A DNA stretch of 64,000 bases from Plicaturopsis crispa FD-325 SS-3 (taxonomy: Eukaryota; Basidiomycota; Agaricomycetes; Amylocorticiales; Amylocorticiaceae), in assembly GCA_000827205.1 (NCBI GenBank), contig KN832559.1, positions 925,079 to 989,078 on the forward strand, read 5' to 3'. Positions 33,835 to 45,877 of this stretch are shown here, piece by piece (position 1 is the stretch's first letter; each line of letters begins with the position of its first letter). A program made the position numbers and the translations under genes. The notes beneath the pieces were generated by a model. It did no database searches. It saw nothing but the letters and a program-made list of their open reading frames with translations, and had not been told where the DNA came from.

Positions 33835-35784
33835 TTAGCTACAAAGGTTCGGGTACATTCTGTCCGTCGGATCTTGCGGTATCCAACCACCCTCCAGTCC
33901 CTTCGAGTAGCTCCATTCATCCGCGTTCTCAGCCTACATGTAACTTGAGGACCCTCAATCATGGAAAGTGACTACTCAGCTCACCTTCCACGTCCAATAC
34001 ACCCACCCAGACACGGCCTCGCCGATTTCCGTCTGAACTTCCCAATACCTGGAAATCAAATCAATAAATTATCTTGTAACAGAGCGCACGTATTGCACTC
34101 ACTTTCGCAAGAACGTCTTGTAACTAGACGAGAAGTTCGACATGTTCCCCGTCCAGCCGTCACAGGATCCAAGCGCGGCATTCTGATTCCAGTACGTACC
34201 GTCCCACCGTGCGCCGACGCCAAGGCCGTTGAGCCATTTCGCACAGTCTGTCGGTGCGGTAGACCACTCGCCGACGACGGTCCATATGTTCGACGCAGCA
34301 AAGGACGTCAGGTTGGGCTGGAGTGTGCAGGCAAACTAGAGGCCGATGCGTCGTGTCAGGGCTGCTCAAAGATTGAGCTTCAACGACGCGGCGGACGTAC
34401 GGAAATATGATCATCTAGAGACCGTTGCAGCTCTGGAACACTGAAAATCTGATATTCGTGCTGTGGGTGCATGGGGAGAATCGGTCAGGAATCATGTAAA
34501 GACTAGTTTGATCTGGAATGAACCAGCACGCACGTAGTCCATCAGTACACCCTGCGCGCCCGGATACGTCAAGAAATCTGTCCAGCTCTGTGTCACTAGT
34601 CAGCACGTATCCTAGTCGAATTTATTCGGGGTACCACTCACCGCAACACCTAAGAAGGCGTCGCCGATCATGATCTTCAAACCTCCGCCTACGGCATCTC
34701 TCACTACATTATATCCGTCACTCCAGTAGTCTCGGACGGTCTGTGCGAACGAGCTACTCTCAAACCCCGCCGGTTCGTTGAGCAGCTCCAGTACATCGAT
34801 CATGCCGCCTATATTCTCTGCTATGAACTGGATCACATCGAGCGTGCGGTTGACGTTGGTCTGATTTCCAGCCCAGAGGGGGTTCGCGATCCGCTGTCCG
34901 GAGTTGTCAAAGCCGTTCTGCGAGCCCGGGGCACCGTGCAGATCAAGTATCACCTGTTTTCAACGGTCAGAAAACTCATAATAAGCCGCTGCTGTGGAAT
35001 ACAACATCATTATAACGATGCGCATGTTTCTTACGTGGATACCACGGGATTTCGCCCAGTTCAGCGCGCGAAGTAGGTAGGTCCAGGCGCCAGGGATGTA
35101 GGGCGATACGTTGACGGTGCTGTTGCCCTTTCCAGAGGGGAGTGGAACGGACCAGTATCCGAGAGGAACCCTAAATTGGGTAGCGGGTCAAAGGCCGGAC
35201 GGAAGGGACGGAGGCAAAATATTCAGAGTACCTGACGTGGTTCAGTCCAGCTGCAGCGATGGCGTCGAAATCATCCTCCGTTATCCAAGTGTCCCAGTGG
35301 TTTGTGAGAACACCCAATGCTGTATTTGTGTCTTGCATCTGCCCGAAGGTGTATTCATCGATGATATCCGAATTTCCCGTGTTTTCAAAAATACTCGGCG
35401 TTATCCACGGCTGAAAAAATAGCAACGTCAGTCCCACAGGTGTACTCAGCCTGCAAGTGCAAAGACACTCGCCTCCAGGACGAACCATCCTCCACTGCCG
35501 GCGACCCGAGTGTGTTAGGCGCCACACAATATACAGTTAAAGATAGCAGCTTACAGATTCACTCCCCGGATGGGAGTTTTCCCATAACTGAACGGCGTGA
35601 TGGATGGCGTAGCAGGGGCTGCAGCGCTGCCAGTGCTTGCACTCGCCGCCGAGCTCGAAGATGGGGACGTCGGCGTCCCGCCGTTTAGCAGGGCTTTCGG
35701 CGCGACAAGCCTGCACTGTTGTGCTTGCGACGCGCCGATGATAAGGAAACAATGTAAGAGTAAGGTGAGCGGGACGTGAAGCAT
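33835..35784 (-). CDS. Secreted GH5 exo-beta-1,3-glucanase
   Basis: Family 5 glycoside hydrolase of the fungal Exg1/GH5_9 type, releasing glucose from beta-1,3-glucan in cell-wall remodelling. Ten exons (35555-35784, 35473-35494, 35232-35410, 35035-35170, 34642-34953, 34534-34587, 34401-34460, 34103-34335, 33985-34048, 33835-33933) give 462 aa. Signal peptide [20 protein letters not shown] is followed by a Ser/Thr/Ala/Pro linker. Catalytic domain: [50 protein letters not shown], the acid/base [15 protein letters not shown], and the nucleophile in [12 protein letters not shown]. It ends [19 protein letters not shown]. All catalytic residues are present. One 22-nt exon is preceded, in transcript order, by a normal intron and followed by an intron with a GC donor (35411-35472). 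A TATA box lies about 75 bp upstream. Confidence 0.95.
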
Positions 35785-36411
35785 GGCTCCTTGACGCGAG
35801 AGGTAGATTTCGCGGGGATTGTGCTTACGACGAGTGAGTGCAGGACACCACCCGTTTTATAATTAATGAAACGTTGGGTTGGCCATGGTTGGGCCATGGA
35901 GGTCTTTTGTGTAGAATCCGGACGAACACGAGGCCGAAGCAAGGCCCACGACGGTGACTCCTCGGCGGCCGCGTGTACGCGTCAGACTTCTAAGAGTCTT
36001 CTATAGCCTGTTTTGTCTGGTTCGAAGACAGCGATAGAGAGGAGAAGAAGCAGGCAGGTAACGCCGACATTAGCGTACGCGGAGACCCAGCTCAAGCGCT
36101 CAAGGCGCGTTGAAATCATCTATCTGTTCTGCATACAAGCCGCAAAGGATCGGCAACTTGACAAAAATTGATGTATACGGTAATGACAAGATTAGCGCAC
36201 AACGCTACCACACAACGGAACAGTTGGTCCAACATGAAATCGTGCTTTACATTCGACTGTTCTGTGGAGTATGACAAGATACAATACATAGCTGAGATAC
36301 CAATGGTTAACAGACGCACTTTCTATATGTGTTCAAGGGTATACCTTGGGAGATGTCCGTCTTCGCCGCCCGATTCGCCGTCTAGTAGGGGACGGGCATC
36401 TTGAGTGCGGG
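35785..36411. other. Intergenic region with GH5 promoter
   Basis: About 630 bases. On the minus strand TATAAAA at 35855-35861 fits the GH5 gene. The rest holds the 3' flank of the Gln-rich gene. No other gene seen. Confidence 0.55.
35855..35861 (-). promoter_or_regulatory. TATA box of the GH5 gene
   Basis: TATAAAA read on the minus strand, about 70-77 bases upstream of ATG 35784. Confidence 0.6.
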
Positions 36412-37450
36412 TTACCACTGAGCAGGAGGCCACTCTGGCAGGCTGTTGAGCGCAGCGTTGCAGCTCTCGCGCACGCGTCGCTTGCTTGCTGGGTCGCTCG
36501 ACTGGCGATACCCAGCAAGAACCTCGCGCATCTGGAACGACGATGCCGCCACAGCGCCTAAACAGTCAATGATTAATGTTGGGCCGAGTAACAAGATGGC
36601 GCATAGATGAGATGATAGAGGCGTACTGAAGTGATCTTCCGCTTGTTTCACCAACTAAAGATCATTCGGTTAGATTGTGAACCCTAGCGGTCGTACAAGA
36701 GCACATGAAGGATGAACTCACACTCTGTAGCCGTTCTATCTCTCCGTATCCGTATCCATAGCCAGCCCCACCCATGGCAGCCATGCGCGAGTTCACCTCG
36801 CGCTTCCTGCCCTCCCAAGCACTTTGCAATGCCTCGAATGAATTCAGAAGCTGCTTCCAAGTATAACTGTCCCAAGCTTCCAACTCCGATTTGTGCGTAC
36901 GAATAAATTCGCGAGGATGAGACTGATTGGGCGAAGCGACGCTGCCGGTCTGCTGCGAAGGCTGCTGCTGTTGGTTGTTCGGAGCATACAGCGGATCGAA
37001 TTGGGAGACGTCGGGAGGTGGGGGTTGGTACGCGTTCTGTTGTGGCTGCTGCTGCAGATATTGATATCCGCTACCGTAGCTCTGTTGTGGGTATCCAGTA
37101 TATTGCGACTGCAGCTGCGGCTGCTGCTGGTATCCGTATCCACTAGGGACGCCTAACTGTTGAGAGAATCCGCTGCCCGATTGGAATGGCATGGGCTGGG
37201 ACTGAACGGGAGAGAATTGCTGCTGCGGCTGCTGCGGGGGATATCCACCATAGCCGGTTTGCTGAGGAGCAAACTGCGTCTGTTGTGGGTACTGTGGCTG
37301 CTGCCAGGAAGTATATTGCGGATTCAATCCTGGACCTGGTGAGGACGGTCCTGGCGAGGAAATATCGGGATAGCGAGCATGTGCGTTGGTTGGATCAGTG
37401 ACGAACGGGTTATTGGATATCGGACTCGAGCCACCATAACCAGAGTACAT
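36412..37450 (-). CDS. Gln/Pro/Tyr-rich protein with conserved helical C-terminus, function unknown
   Basis: Exons 36722-37450, 36627-36654 and 36412-36557 give 300 aa from the first plausible ATG (37450, MYSGYGGSSPISNNPF). A further coding exon upstream is possible, because an acceptor-like site lies just before this ATG and the frame stays open. Residues 30-170 are low complexity: PQQ, QPQ, GYG and QQQ runs, prion-like in composition. The C-terminal 120 residues are ordered and helical (FIRTHKSELEAWDSYTWKQL, LNSFEALQSAWEGRKREV) and end NSLPEWPPAQW. NPF at residue 14 is an EH-domain-binding type motif. Together with the Gln-rich composition, this hints at endocytic or trafficking adaptors, but that is inference only. 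No family recognised. Confidence 0.7.
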
Positions 37451-39548
37451 GTCAGATACGACAGGGAGAGACACTGAGCTGTAAGACAAAGGTCAGCGGG
37501 AAAAACGCGAGTATTTGTACTGATATTTCAGGCAAGACGCCGTTCTGTTGTGGTGAAGGTGGCGGCGGCGAGGCCCTCCTGTGGCGGGGCTGCGGCAGCA
37601 CAATCTCGTTATGTAATAGTCCCATTTAGGAAAGACTTCAAGAACAGAATGCAGCTCTTGAGGCCTGAGGTTGCAGCGGTCTATTTTGCGAGTCAACCAG
37701 CTATACTGATGGTGCTTAGACCATGGTGTGTGCTTGGATAGCGAGGGACAGGGTTGTGAGGAACACTTGAACGAGGCATTAACATGACTCATTGTCAAGA
37801 ACTTCAAGCCTGAGAGTCGGAGCGGCGAGTACTCTACATATTACAAAAGACGGCAAAAATTATAGGACAATTGGAAAGATGAGATCGATGAGATGTGCGT
37901 AGTGCAGAACAAGTAGATCAGAATGAAGTGGTGTCAAATGGTGGGACGGGGTATCCAGCTGTTACCGGGCCTATTGTGTCTGGTGAAGATGCTGCTCCTT
38001 TCGCCCCGGCGGGAATAGTAAATGAGCTCGCGTCTGCCCGCACATCCTCCTCGCTGGGTGTGGGGATGTTTCTTCGCAAAGGCTCGTACCGCAGGCTATG
38101 ACTGCCCTAACGTCCTCCTCACTTTCCGTCGTAACGCATGGTGGCCATGGCTTTCCATAGCTAGCCGCAACGCCGACGAGGAGTCCGCCACGCAGCCCGC
38201 TCTCCGAGGCCACACGCCTGCCCTATACACGCGACAGAGAAATCAGCGCTGCTTCATTTGCGACAGGCATGTTGACGAAGTTCGCGTACATCTGCATCGG
38301 TACTGTATTGGTTCGAAATGTTTCCCCTAACATCGTCCGCGCGTCGCATATTTTTGTTCGTTGTAGATTTGCACTGCGCGCAGTTGAGACACTACAGAAA
38401 ATAGAACTGTCAGCTGCGGATTGAGACTTCTAATACCATACTCACTGCAGAGCCTGTCGTGCGAATGGCAGGCTTGCTAATTGTGTACCTATCATCAGTT
38501 GAGAATATCACCAGCATAGATTCACTGCGCACCATGCATACGACCTGACAAACAATGTTTAGTACACTGATAACAAAATGTCGACCTCGTGGACATACCT
38601 AGTAGCACGATATGCACCACACGTAGCAGCCGGGGCAACCTGGTGCAAAACGACAGGGCTACGGAGAATCGCGAGTGACGAAGAGGCAATCATGGCGTGT
38701 TTGTGGAAAAAGTCGATGAGATTGTGCTGCGGGGGGATTACGGAGAAGCGCAGTATAAGTGCAGTCCCCATAATGTGGGGCTGGGGTCGGACTTGAGTCC
38801 GCAGGATCTACAACTCACAGGCGGCTGTCGAGGCCAAGTGCCTATCTTCGCCTAGGTGTTAGTCTAGGCGTTGAATCCCCGCACAAGTGCACTGTGGGCG
38901 CAAACATGTGAGTACGTGGAGAAAGGAAGCAATGAAGGTATGAAGCCTAGAATGCGAACTAGAACGCCGCCTCGAACATCTTTAAATATTACGCCTGGAT
39001 TATGCATTCATATGCGAGGACTGTGCGAGGACCTAGGAACCAGCACTCAGTACTTACTGAAGGCGTTTTGTTAACATTGCCTTGCGAGTCTCTCTCGCAA
39101 ATATCAGGACCAAAGCTCACCGCCGTGATTACAAGAGGCAAAGTTGAAATTGAAAAGCCAACAGTTTATGAAGATAGCCCGCCGGCGTGGAGGAGGCGAT
39201 GCACCTCGGATCAGGCGAAAGGTCGTAAAACGCGTGTCATTTGGGCCAACCCAACGATTATCTAGCATCCACACGCGTAAGTAGATTTAAACTCGTAACG
39301 AAAAGGCACTCACCATATACATAAACCCAACATATCGTCGACTGAGACAGTCGCTAGAATGCAGCGATGCTCCAAAAGTACCGTAAGGATCAGGGTAAAG
39401 GGGGGAAACGAGGGTATAAAGTATTGCGCGCACGGGCAAACAGACAGGACTTCAAAACATAGGGAAGACAGCAATGCTAGATAGAAGAGATAATAAAGAA
39501 TAACGTCGATGAATACCAATTAAGTTGAGGCTGAAACCTGTAGCACCA
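37451..39548. other. 2.1-kb region without a convincing gene
   Basis: Open frames are short and inconsistent. A minus-strand frame near 37493-37807 (LTRKIDRCNLRPQELHSVLE) looks peptide-like and could be an extra 5' exon of the Gln-rich gene. Minus frames near 38559-38771 and 39310-39519 have donor-like ends but no partners. Nothing else supported. Confidence 0.4.
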
Positions 39549-42356
39549 CTACCGTCGCCCAAGGTTCGTCATGCTGCCGTTGCTGATACCGGCACCCAGC
39601 CGTCTGATCCGCCCGTCCTCCTGTGGGCTGGGGAAATCTCTCAGAGGGCTCACGCCACCCTTAGAGAAGGCGTTGCCGACGACAGGCATGCTCAACCGAC
39701 GCATCCAGCCAGTCTTCTGCTTTTCTGGACGAAGACTGATAGGCGGTCCAGGCGGGCGCAGGTCGTGTGGCGTCACCGTAGGCGAGGCACGGTACTTTGA
39801 TACAGAGCAGCTGTCACACCCACAAAATGGAGCGTGTTCAGCACCGACAGGGGGTACGGGCGACGACGGCTGTGAGCGAGAGTCGTATGACGGCGTCCCG
39901 GAGGAAGCTTGTGAGTGCGCCTTAGAGGAAGGAGGCACTAGATGCGTCGTGCTGTACGAATACTGGGCCTGGACATTGGTCGGCGAAGAATAATCGAGCT
40001 GAGACATCGGCCGCTTCTGATTCTGGCGTGCGACCCCTCGGGACGCGTCACTGGTGAAAACGTCACCACCACGCACATTCGCCAGTTCTGCCCGATCGCG
40101 CTGCAGTTCCCGTGAGCGTGTTTCGATTTCACGCTCGCGGGCACGAAGCTCGAGCTCCTTTTCCTTCATTTCAAGCTGGGAAAGCTCCCCAATGCGCTCA
40201 CGCCTTCGCTGAACATCTGCATCCACGGAAGATCGGCTCTGATGGCCATACATGGGCGAGGGAGGAGTGGCGCGATAGGGCGTAGCGTTTGAGATAGAGC
40301 GCTGACGCTCAACTTGAGGTGAGGCTGCACGGGGGCGGGTAGAACCCGGATCCTCTGCGGGTTGATACCGTGTCGCTAAATTTGTGACGCTTAAAGGTAG
40401 ACGCGGTAAATCTCGTGGAGGCGGAGAGGAAGGTTTCGGCTACATGCATCAGTTTTGTAAGTACAAATCCTGAGTTCTTCACTCAATCCACTTACCGATT
40501 GTGGTGCGTATCGACTTCGCATAGCGGCAACGACGCTACCGCTACTCGCTGATGAGTTGCTCCTCTGGGGATCTTTCGATTTCAGGGCGTCGACAGACCG
40601 CGACTTTAGCTGGGCCTCACTGCGATCACGCACACCAAACTCGTGATCGTCGGGGAGATAATCGCCTCGACCTTGGGTAATAGAGGCAGAACTAGATCCA
40701 GACGGTGCTTTCTCGAGAGGTGCGGAGTCGGCACCGGCCTTAAGCGAGGCTTGACGTTGCGGTGACTGTGGGCGTTGTGGAAAATTTGTCTGAGTTGTAT
40801 TGCCCGTCCGGAACATGCCTTGCTCATTCACTGGCTCAAAGCTTTCCTGTATCTTCTCTGGTTGAGCGGACGCTGCAGTAACGTCTTCGAGTCCCGGGTG
40901 TAATGATCTCGGGTCGTCAGTACCAGATACGTTTGCGCTTCGCTGTTCGTCTTCTAGAGGAGTCGGAGACTCTGTAACACGTGCCAGTGCAGGGGATGGA
41001 ACATTGACCACAGAAGACGGCGGAGGTCTGGATTGGGCTGTAGATGATGGATAGGATGGTGGTTGCTGAGGTCTCTGCTCATCAGACGTTGTAAATGCGG
41101 GCGGAATGGGAAAATGCGTCGGTGGGGAAGGGAATGCAGTGAGAGAGGTAATTGAAGCCAAGGAATTCATGCGATCGTCATTGAAGGGTGCCCTTGGTGG
41201 CTGTAGAGCATCCTGGGAGCTGGGGCGATTGTGAGATTGAAGGTACGGTTGGGTCCGATTGGGAGATTGACCGTGCCCTTGCTCCGACCCATTGGAGACC
41301 AAGCCTGTAGGATATTGTTCTCGGTTATCGACAGCTTGAGAGTTTCGGCTGTCTCTTGGGTCCAGCGGCCTATCACTACCCGTCTGCGAGCTGGAAGGCT
41401 GCGATGAGGCTTGATCAAAGTCTGGAAGTCCCTGAGGAACAGGCCCAGTCCAGCCCCCTTCGCACAGAGCGCGCCATTCACCAAGTTGGCCAACACTGGG
41501 AGAGAACCGTCGGACTTCTTCACAAGACCGCAACCACTCCGAGTCAGCTACCCTGGACACGCCCGCAGCGACGCAGTATGTAGTCGATGTATGTCGCTGG
41601 CTTACGAATACAGCATGGTTGCTGCAGAATACACTTAACGTTACGTCCCAGAGACAAAGGCTTGATACACTCACTATTTGTCTTGTGACATTTCCGGGCC
41701 CAGGGAGCTGAGGAGATTTATGTATCGAGCATGCTCTTCCGCAGCATCATGCGCGCTCTTCTTGGATTTCTTCTCATACACCTGGCCTGTCGAAACCAGA
41801 GCGCAAACTTAAGCACCTATACAAGGTAAAGGATGCAATCTGTATGTACCGGCCTGTTTGATGCGGGCATTTGCGTTACTCAGTCGGTCATCGTGCGCTT
41901 TCTCCTCTTTCTGAACCCCGCACTCAAAGTCAACAGACGAAGGTTAATGCGAAGAAAGCGGGATCTCACAGCAAGTTTCTTGAACCACTTTCGGACTTCG
42001 GTACTGATGCTTTCGCACTCCTTGTCCGTAACTTTCGCAAACTTGTTGTCAACATCCGACAATGCTTCGAAGATGTTCGCACTCGCACTGAAAGCGTTGG
42101 CTGTTATGCGCATCGACGCGGTTCTGTATCAGTGCGTGTACGGACAAGGAGAAGGGTGCTTACCGGCGATTTCTCCAGTCACTTTAAGACCAGCGGTCTC
42201 GCGCAATGCTTTCGCTAGCTTCTTTTGCAAGGAGGCTATGGCGATGGCAGCTTCGGAGTAATCATTGAGGACGTTGACCAGAGTTTCCAGTGATTTACAT
42301 GATTTGTGGATGTCTCCTCGTTCCGAAAGTTGCGCTGGAGTTACTGTAGTCGCCAT
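39549..42356 (-). CDS. BAR/IMD-like domain protein with disordered and coiled-coil C-terminus
   Basis: Probable membrane-curvature or cortical scaffold. Exons 42164-42356, 41970-42100, 41850-41910, 41675-41786, 40496-41600 and 39549-40439 give 830 aa. Residues 1-240 are an uninterrupted helical region typical of BAR/IMD folds: CKSLETLVNVLNDYSEAAIA, ANIFEALSDVDNKFAKVTDK, AHDDRLSNANARIKQAGQVY and the block RHTSTTYCVAAGVSRVADSE. After it comes EWRALCEGGW. About 400 Ser/Pro/Gln-rich disordered residues follow. Then a coiled coil (QLEMKEKELELRAREREIET) and a CGCDSCS cysteine cluster near the end. It resembles fungal IMD/BAR proteins loosely related to yeast Ivy1, but the exact orthology is not decided. 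Start ATG 42356 precedes TTVTPAQLSERGDIHKSCK. Confidence 0.78.
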
Positions 42357-43499
42357 GGGGTGAATAAACTTGAAGCTAGTTGACAATAAAGCGCGTATCA
42401 CGCCGCCCAGGGCCCGACTCGCAGCAGACGATCGCAGTCAAGGCTAAGTCAAGGGAGCGCAGTCCTGGCGGCGCAGTCGTCGACTCGCGCGCCACCAGTG
42501 GGCAGATAACCAAGAAATCGCTTAAAAAGGTAAATAAAGCAATTGATTTGTTCTCAGAATTTCCCACGTCTGTATAAGTCGTACATTCTCGACGAGGTCG
42601 TCGTCCGTCGTCGTCCGAGTGTCAGTCATCTCTACCAAAACCAATCCAAAGTGAAGCATAGCCATCCATAACCACCAGACGTCAAAAAGGACTCGGAAAA
42701 CGATTGGCATGGACTTGACGGTTGCAGAATCTGGAGGCCCGCCGCCCCGCCAAACACCATAGCTGGCACTGGCACGGTCGTCGGTAAACACAAAAGTTTC
42801 CGTCTCTAGCAAGTCTCCAGCGCCCATCACAAGAGTCGAACGAGATCCGTGGGCTTTAGCCACATAATGTCCATGACGGGCGGAGGCGCGGTCAATCGGC
42901 TGAGTCAAGACTACGCAGTCTAGAAAGTGAGTGATTCAGTTGGACTGTTGAGAATACTTTGCGGCGTCGCGCCATACCGCCGTAGTACCGCATGGAAGTC
43001 AATTGGACATGACGGGCACCAAAGGTATTGCGTTAGTTGCACTATTGGTACCTGCTCCGTAAGCATTCATCATCCGATTCTACGCCCCCAGTGTCCTGAA
43101 CGATTACCTTCATTCCACGTCTTAAAACACTCCGGTGCTCGCGGTGAGTCCAGATGTCTGTTTATATTGTACATACGCGACACGCTCACTTCAAATCCGC
43201 TGCATAGCCGCCAACTTGACATAGGCATTTGTCTCATGATCTTCTGCGTGCCCACTTGAACAGCCTTTTTGCGCCATCGCTTCATTGTTCACGCAACGTC
43301 AAGACGCCGTTGGGGTCCGACCATTGAAACACGGACATTGGCGTCGCCCGGCTGAACCCCGACTTCAATCGGTGCTGTACACGGAAAATGTATCTCTGGA
43401 AATGCGGGTCTGTACCACAGTATAAAAGGAGGCCGACCTGACTGCTATTGCCCCACCAACCACTACCACACCAACCGTTAAATCATCTCATCTCATACC
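42357..43499. other. Intergenic region, divergent promoters
   Basis: 1.1 kb between the BAR-like gene and the NTF2-like gene. A minus frame of about 128 codons (42522-42908) begins with a non-ATG codon and has no family resemblance. The plus-strand TATA at 43421 belongs to the next gene. Confidence 0.5.
43421..43429 (+). promoter_or_regulatory. Strong TATA box of the NTF2-like gene
   Basis: TATAAAAGG, 79 bases before ATG 43500. It is followed by a C/A-rich, G-poor leader (ccaaccactaccacacc then ctcatctcatacc), typical of highly expressed fungal genes. Confidence 0.8.
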
Positions 43500-44124
43500 A
43501 TGTCTATCAACATCGTCCTCCCCCCTCTTCGCATTTGGGCCCAGGAGCGCTTGTCCGCTGTCCTGAAGGCGACGACCCAGTCTGCCTTTGACGAGGCGTT
43601 TGACAACTTCCTCTCCAAGCACGTAAACATCACTGTCAACGGCGTCCACCTCTCGCGCGACCAGTACAAGAAGCAGCTCCAGGGCGAGGAGTTCTTCGCG
43701 AACCCCGCTGGCGTCAAATACGATGGCGTCGTTGAGGTTCCTACCGACAAGACCTACCCTGTCAAGGTAATGTCAAGGTCTCGTCGAAAGTCTTGTGCAT
43801 CACTGACCGCCGCTCGTTGGTCTGTTAGTCGGGGCTCGTCGGTCTATTCTACGAGGCGACTTACGACAGCAAATACGTGATTCACGACACTCCCGTCCAG
43901 AGCAAGGTGACGTCGTCGCTTAACCTGATGTAAGTACTACTGCCATTGCGTCGCAAACCTGTCTGATACAGGGCATTTTCAGCATTGCTCAGGACAAGAC
44001 TCTGCACCCCCCGACCCAGCCCACTGGCATCCACGGAGACTTCGACGGACGCAGGGTTGAGACCTTGAACCAGGTCTTCGTTGACGAACCTCAGACCGTT
44101 CACATTGAGGGAGCCAAAGCTTGA
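43500..44124 (+). CDS. Small NTF2-like/SnoaL-type fungal protein, probably highly expressed
   Basis: Function unknown. Exons 43500-43766, 43829-43929 and 43983-44124 give 169 aa without a signal peptide. The pattern is one N-terminal helix pair (IWAQERLSAVLKATTQSAFD then EAFDNFLSKHVNITVNG) and mixed beta strands (VGLFYEATYDSKYVIHDTPV, VTSSLNLIIAQDKTLHPP), ending in RRVETLNQVFVDEPQTVHI. This is the cone-shaped NTF2-like layout, and similar ~170-aa proteins are common in Agaricomycetes as I recall. Support for high expression is the consensus TATA box, the C/A-rich leader and C/G-ending codons. No catalytic residues can be assigned. Confidence is high for the gene and moderate for the fold. Confidence 0.82.
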
Positions 44125-44375
44125 AGGTGTTGAGAAGGCTACTGGGACTACTACTATGGAACTCTTATGTTGTTTGTATTGTCAGGAAATACTTTAGGAC
44201 TTGATACTATGACTTTATTGATCGTTCTCTGAAATCTTCCGAAAAGTAGAATTTGAGGTAATTCAGTACAGATGCTTGCCATCCAACAAGATAAGGTGCA
44301 TTAAAGACACAACGTCGTTGACATTCGGTATACACGGCTCTGGATATTCGAGTGAGTTTTACAGACAACGCTATC
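44125..44375. other. Convergent 3' spacer
   Basis: Between the stops of the NTF2-like and SARAF-type genes. AT-rich, nothing recognised. Confidence 0.5.
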
Positions 44376-45396
44376 TCACCTAACGTTGGATCCACCGAGG
44401 CCAGTACTAGTCCTCATCGCACCCAGACTTGAAGAGCCCTCACCACGGTCATCGTCCCTGAACGCCGTTCGCCTAGGAACACGATTGCGTTCCTGTTCCC
44501 AGTCCCATGGCCGGGAATCCGTCCGGCCAGCACCTCGTCCACGGTTGAGCAGCGCTGTACCCAAGCCTCCGATAGCAGCGCCGGTCCAGAACCCGGGCCG
44601 CCAAGTTTGGCTCTGAGGTACGTCTGGCGTAGCATTTTTGGAGTACGGGGGCGGCGGATGATCGGAGCTGTCATTGTCGCTTCCGGGGAACCAGCTTGAG
44701 CCACCCGAGCCGCTGCCAGGTTGAGGTCGGCCACGGGTGCTCGATGAGCCGCGCAGGCACGATTTGAGCATGCTGTAGAGTATGAACACTAGGAATGCCA
44801 TCCAAATGGCGAGAAACGCCATTCGTGCAACATCCGTGGCTAGGAGAAGTGTCAACCGTTATGCGGGCATATCGTTTCGAGCCTGCACTTACATTGGATC
44901 CATCGCTGGAACGCTCCTCTTGTGGAATACGAGTCTTCATTCCGAAGACTGGATGGGATCTGAACGAGACGGTATTCGAGACCGCACGAGCCTGAAGTCA
45001 ACGAAAGTTCAGGTATTGATATCATGTGAGTCAACCAATGAGAGGTAGTTTCCGTACCTTTCAGGACATGAGGATCTCCGGGCCCTGACCAGCCTTCGCA
45101 AGACACTTCTACCCTCCCAAATCTCAGGGACTCGGGGAGATCGGCTTCGCACTTGGGGCTAGAGGTGAGTACTACAGCGATGCATTTTAAGATCCCTTGC
45201 GCACCTTCCAGTCTACCTCAGAGCCTTGCCCTCCTAGGTTCTGGCACCGGACCACCTCCGGCGTATACAACTTGCATGGTTTTCCGATGCAAGTTAACTG
45301 AGGAATCGGGCTGGTCCGCCGCGCAAGAGTTACAGCGTCCTTGTAGAATGTCAAGGCAGGGATATCAGCTAGCGCTACCCGTTGGCCGGAAGGCAT
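44376..45396 (-). CDS. SARAF/TMEM66-type ER membrane protein (N-terminus incomplete)
   Basis: Homologue of the store-operated calcium entry-associated regulatory factor, an ER single-pass protein that in animals restrains STIM/Orai. Exons 45205-45396, 45058-45151, 44893-44991 and 44376-44839. The luminal domain has family motifs: ALTFYKDAVTLARRTSPIPQ, QLTCIGKPC, VVRCQNLGGQGSEVDWKCEA, VEVSCEGWSGPGDPHVLKGS and CGLEYRLV, with the conserved cysteines. One membrane helix follows (VARMAFLAIWMAFLVFILYS). The cytosolic tail is Gly/Ser/Pro-rich with WTGAAIGGLGTALLNRGRG, as in SARAF. A signal peptide should precede MPSGQRVALAD, but I could not connect an upstream exon in frame; the ATG at 45396 may be internal. 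Fungi lack clear STIM/Orai, so the role here is open. Confidence 0.85.
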
Positions 45397-45877
45397 TTCA
45401 GCTGTAGGATCTACGAGTGGCGAGAACTACGTCAGTACTCGTGAACATATCAACGCAGTGATTCTGTCAGAGACCAGGTATAAAGACTCACTAATAGTAT
45501 AGTCGTTATGTGTACTCGCTGAGCAACAGTGCACTGTTCGTTGACGATTGAAAGGGTACGGACTCAAGAGACATATGCAATCGGCTTTGCTTTTCAGTCG
45601 AGTTTATACATAGGAGCTTCCTGCTCGGACCTGCGCTCGGACTGACGTGGAGTCTGCGTGGACGCCACGTGCACGTATGCAACACGTGGATATTGTGGCG
45701 TACTGTCAGACAAGGATATCCGAGCCCGCGAGGTTGAAGGAATTGTTTCGACGGCTGCTAAGGGAGACTAGGCGTACTTTGTTTCTTCTAGTTCCTCGAC
45801 ACGAACGCCCAGATTTAAATAATATCAGAATCTTGAAGTACAAGGGCAGCAGCCAAATAAATCTATCCCATCTATTG
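45397..45877. other. Region holding the unresolved SARAF first exon and OPT 3' flank
   Basis: About 480 bases. A frame opening MSLESVPFQSSTN on the minus strand (near 45575) does not splice in phase to the SARAF body. The OPT 3' UTR must also lie here. Confidence 0.4.

Noticed and set aside
39310-39519. Hydrophobic minus-strand peptide of 69 codons
   Set aside because: Non-ATG start, lies in the 3' flank of the BAR-like gene, and its donor-like end finds no acceptor with an open frame.
42522-42908. Minus-strand frame of 128 codons upstream of the BAR-like gene
   Set aside because: Starts at a non-ATG codon, has no splice partner, and the translation shows no recognisable domain.
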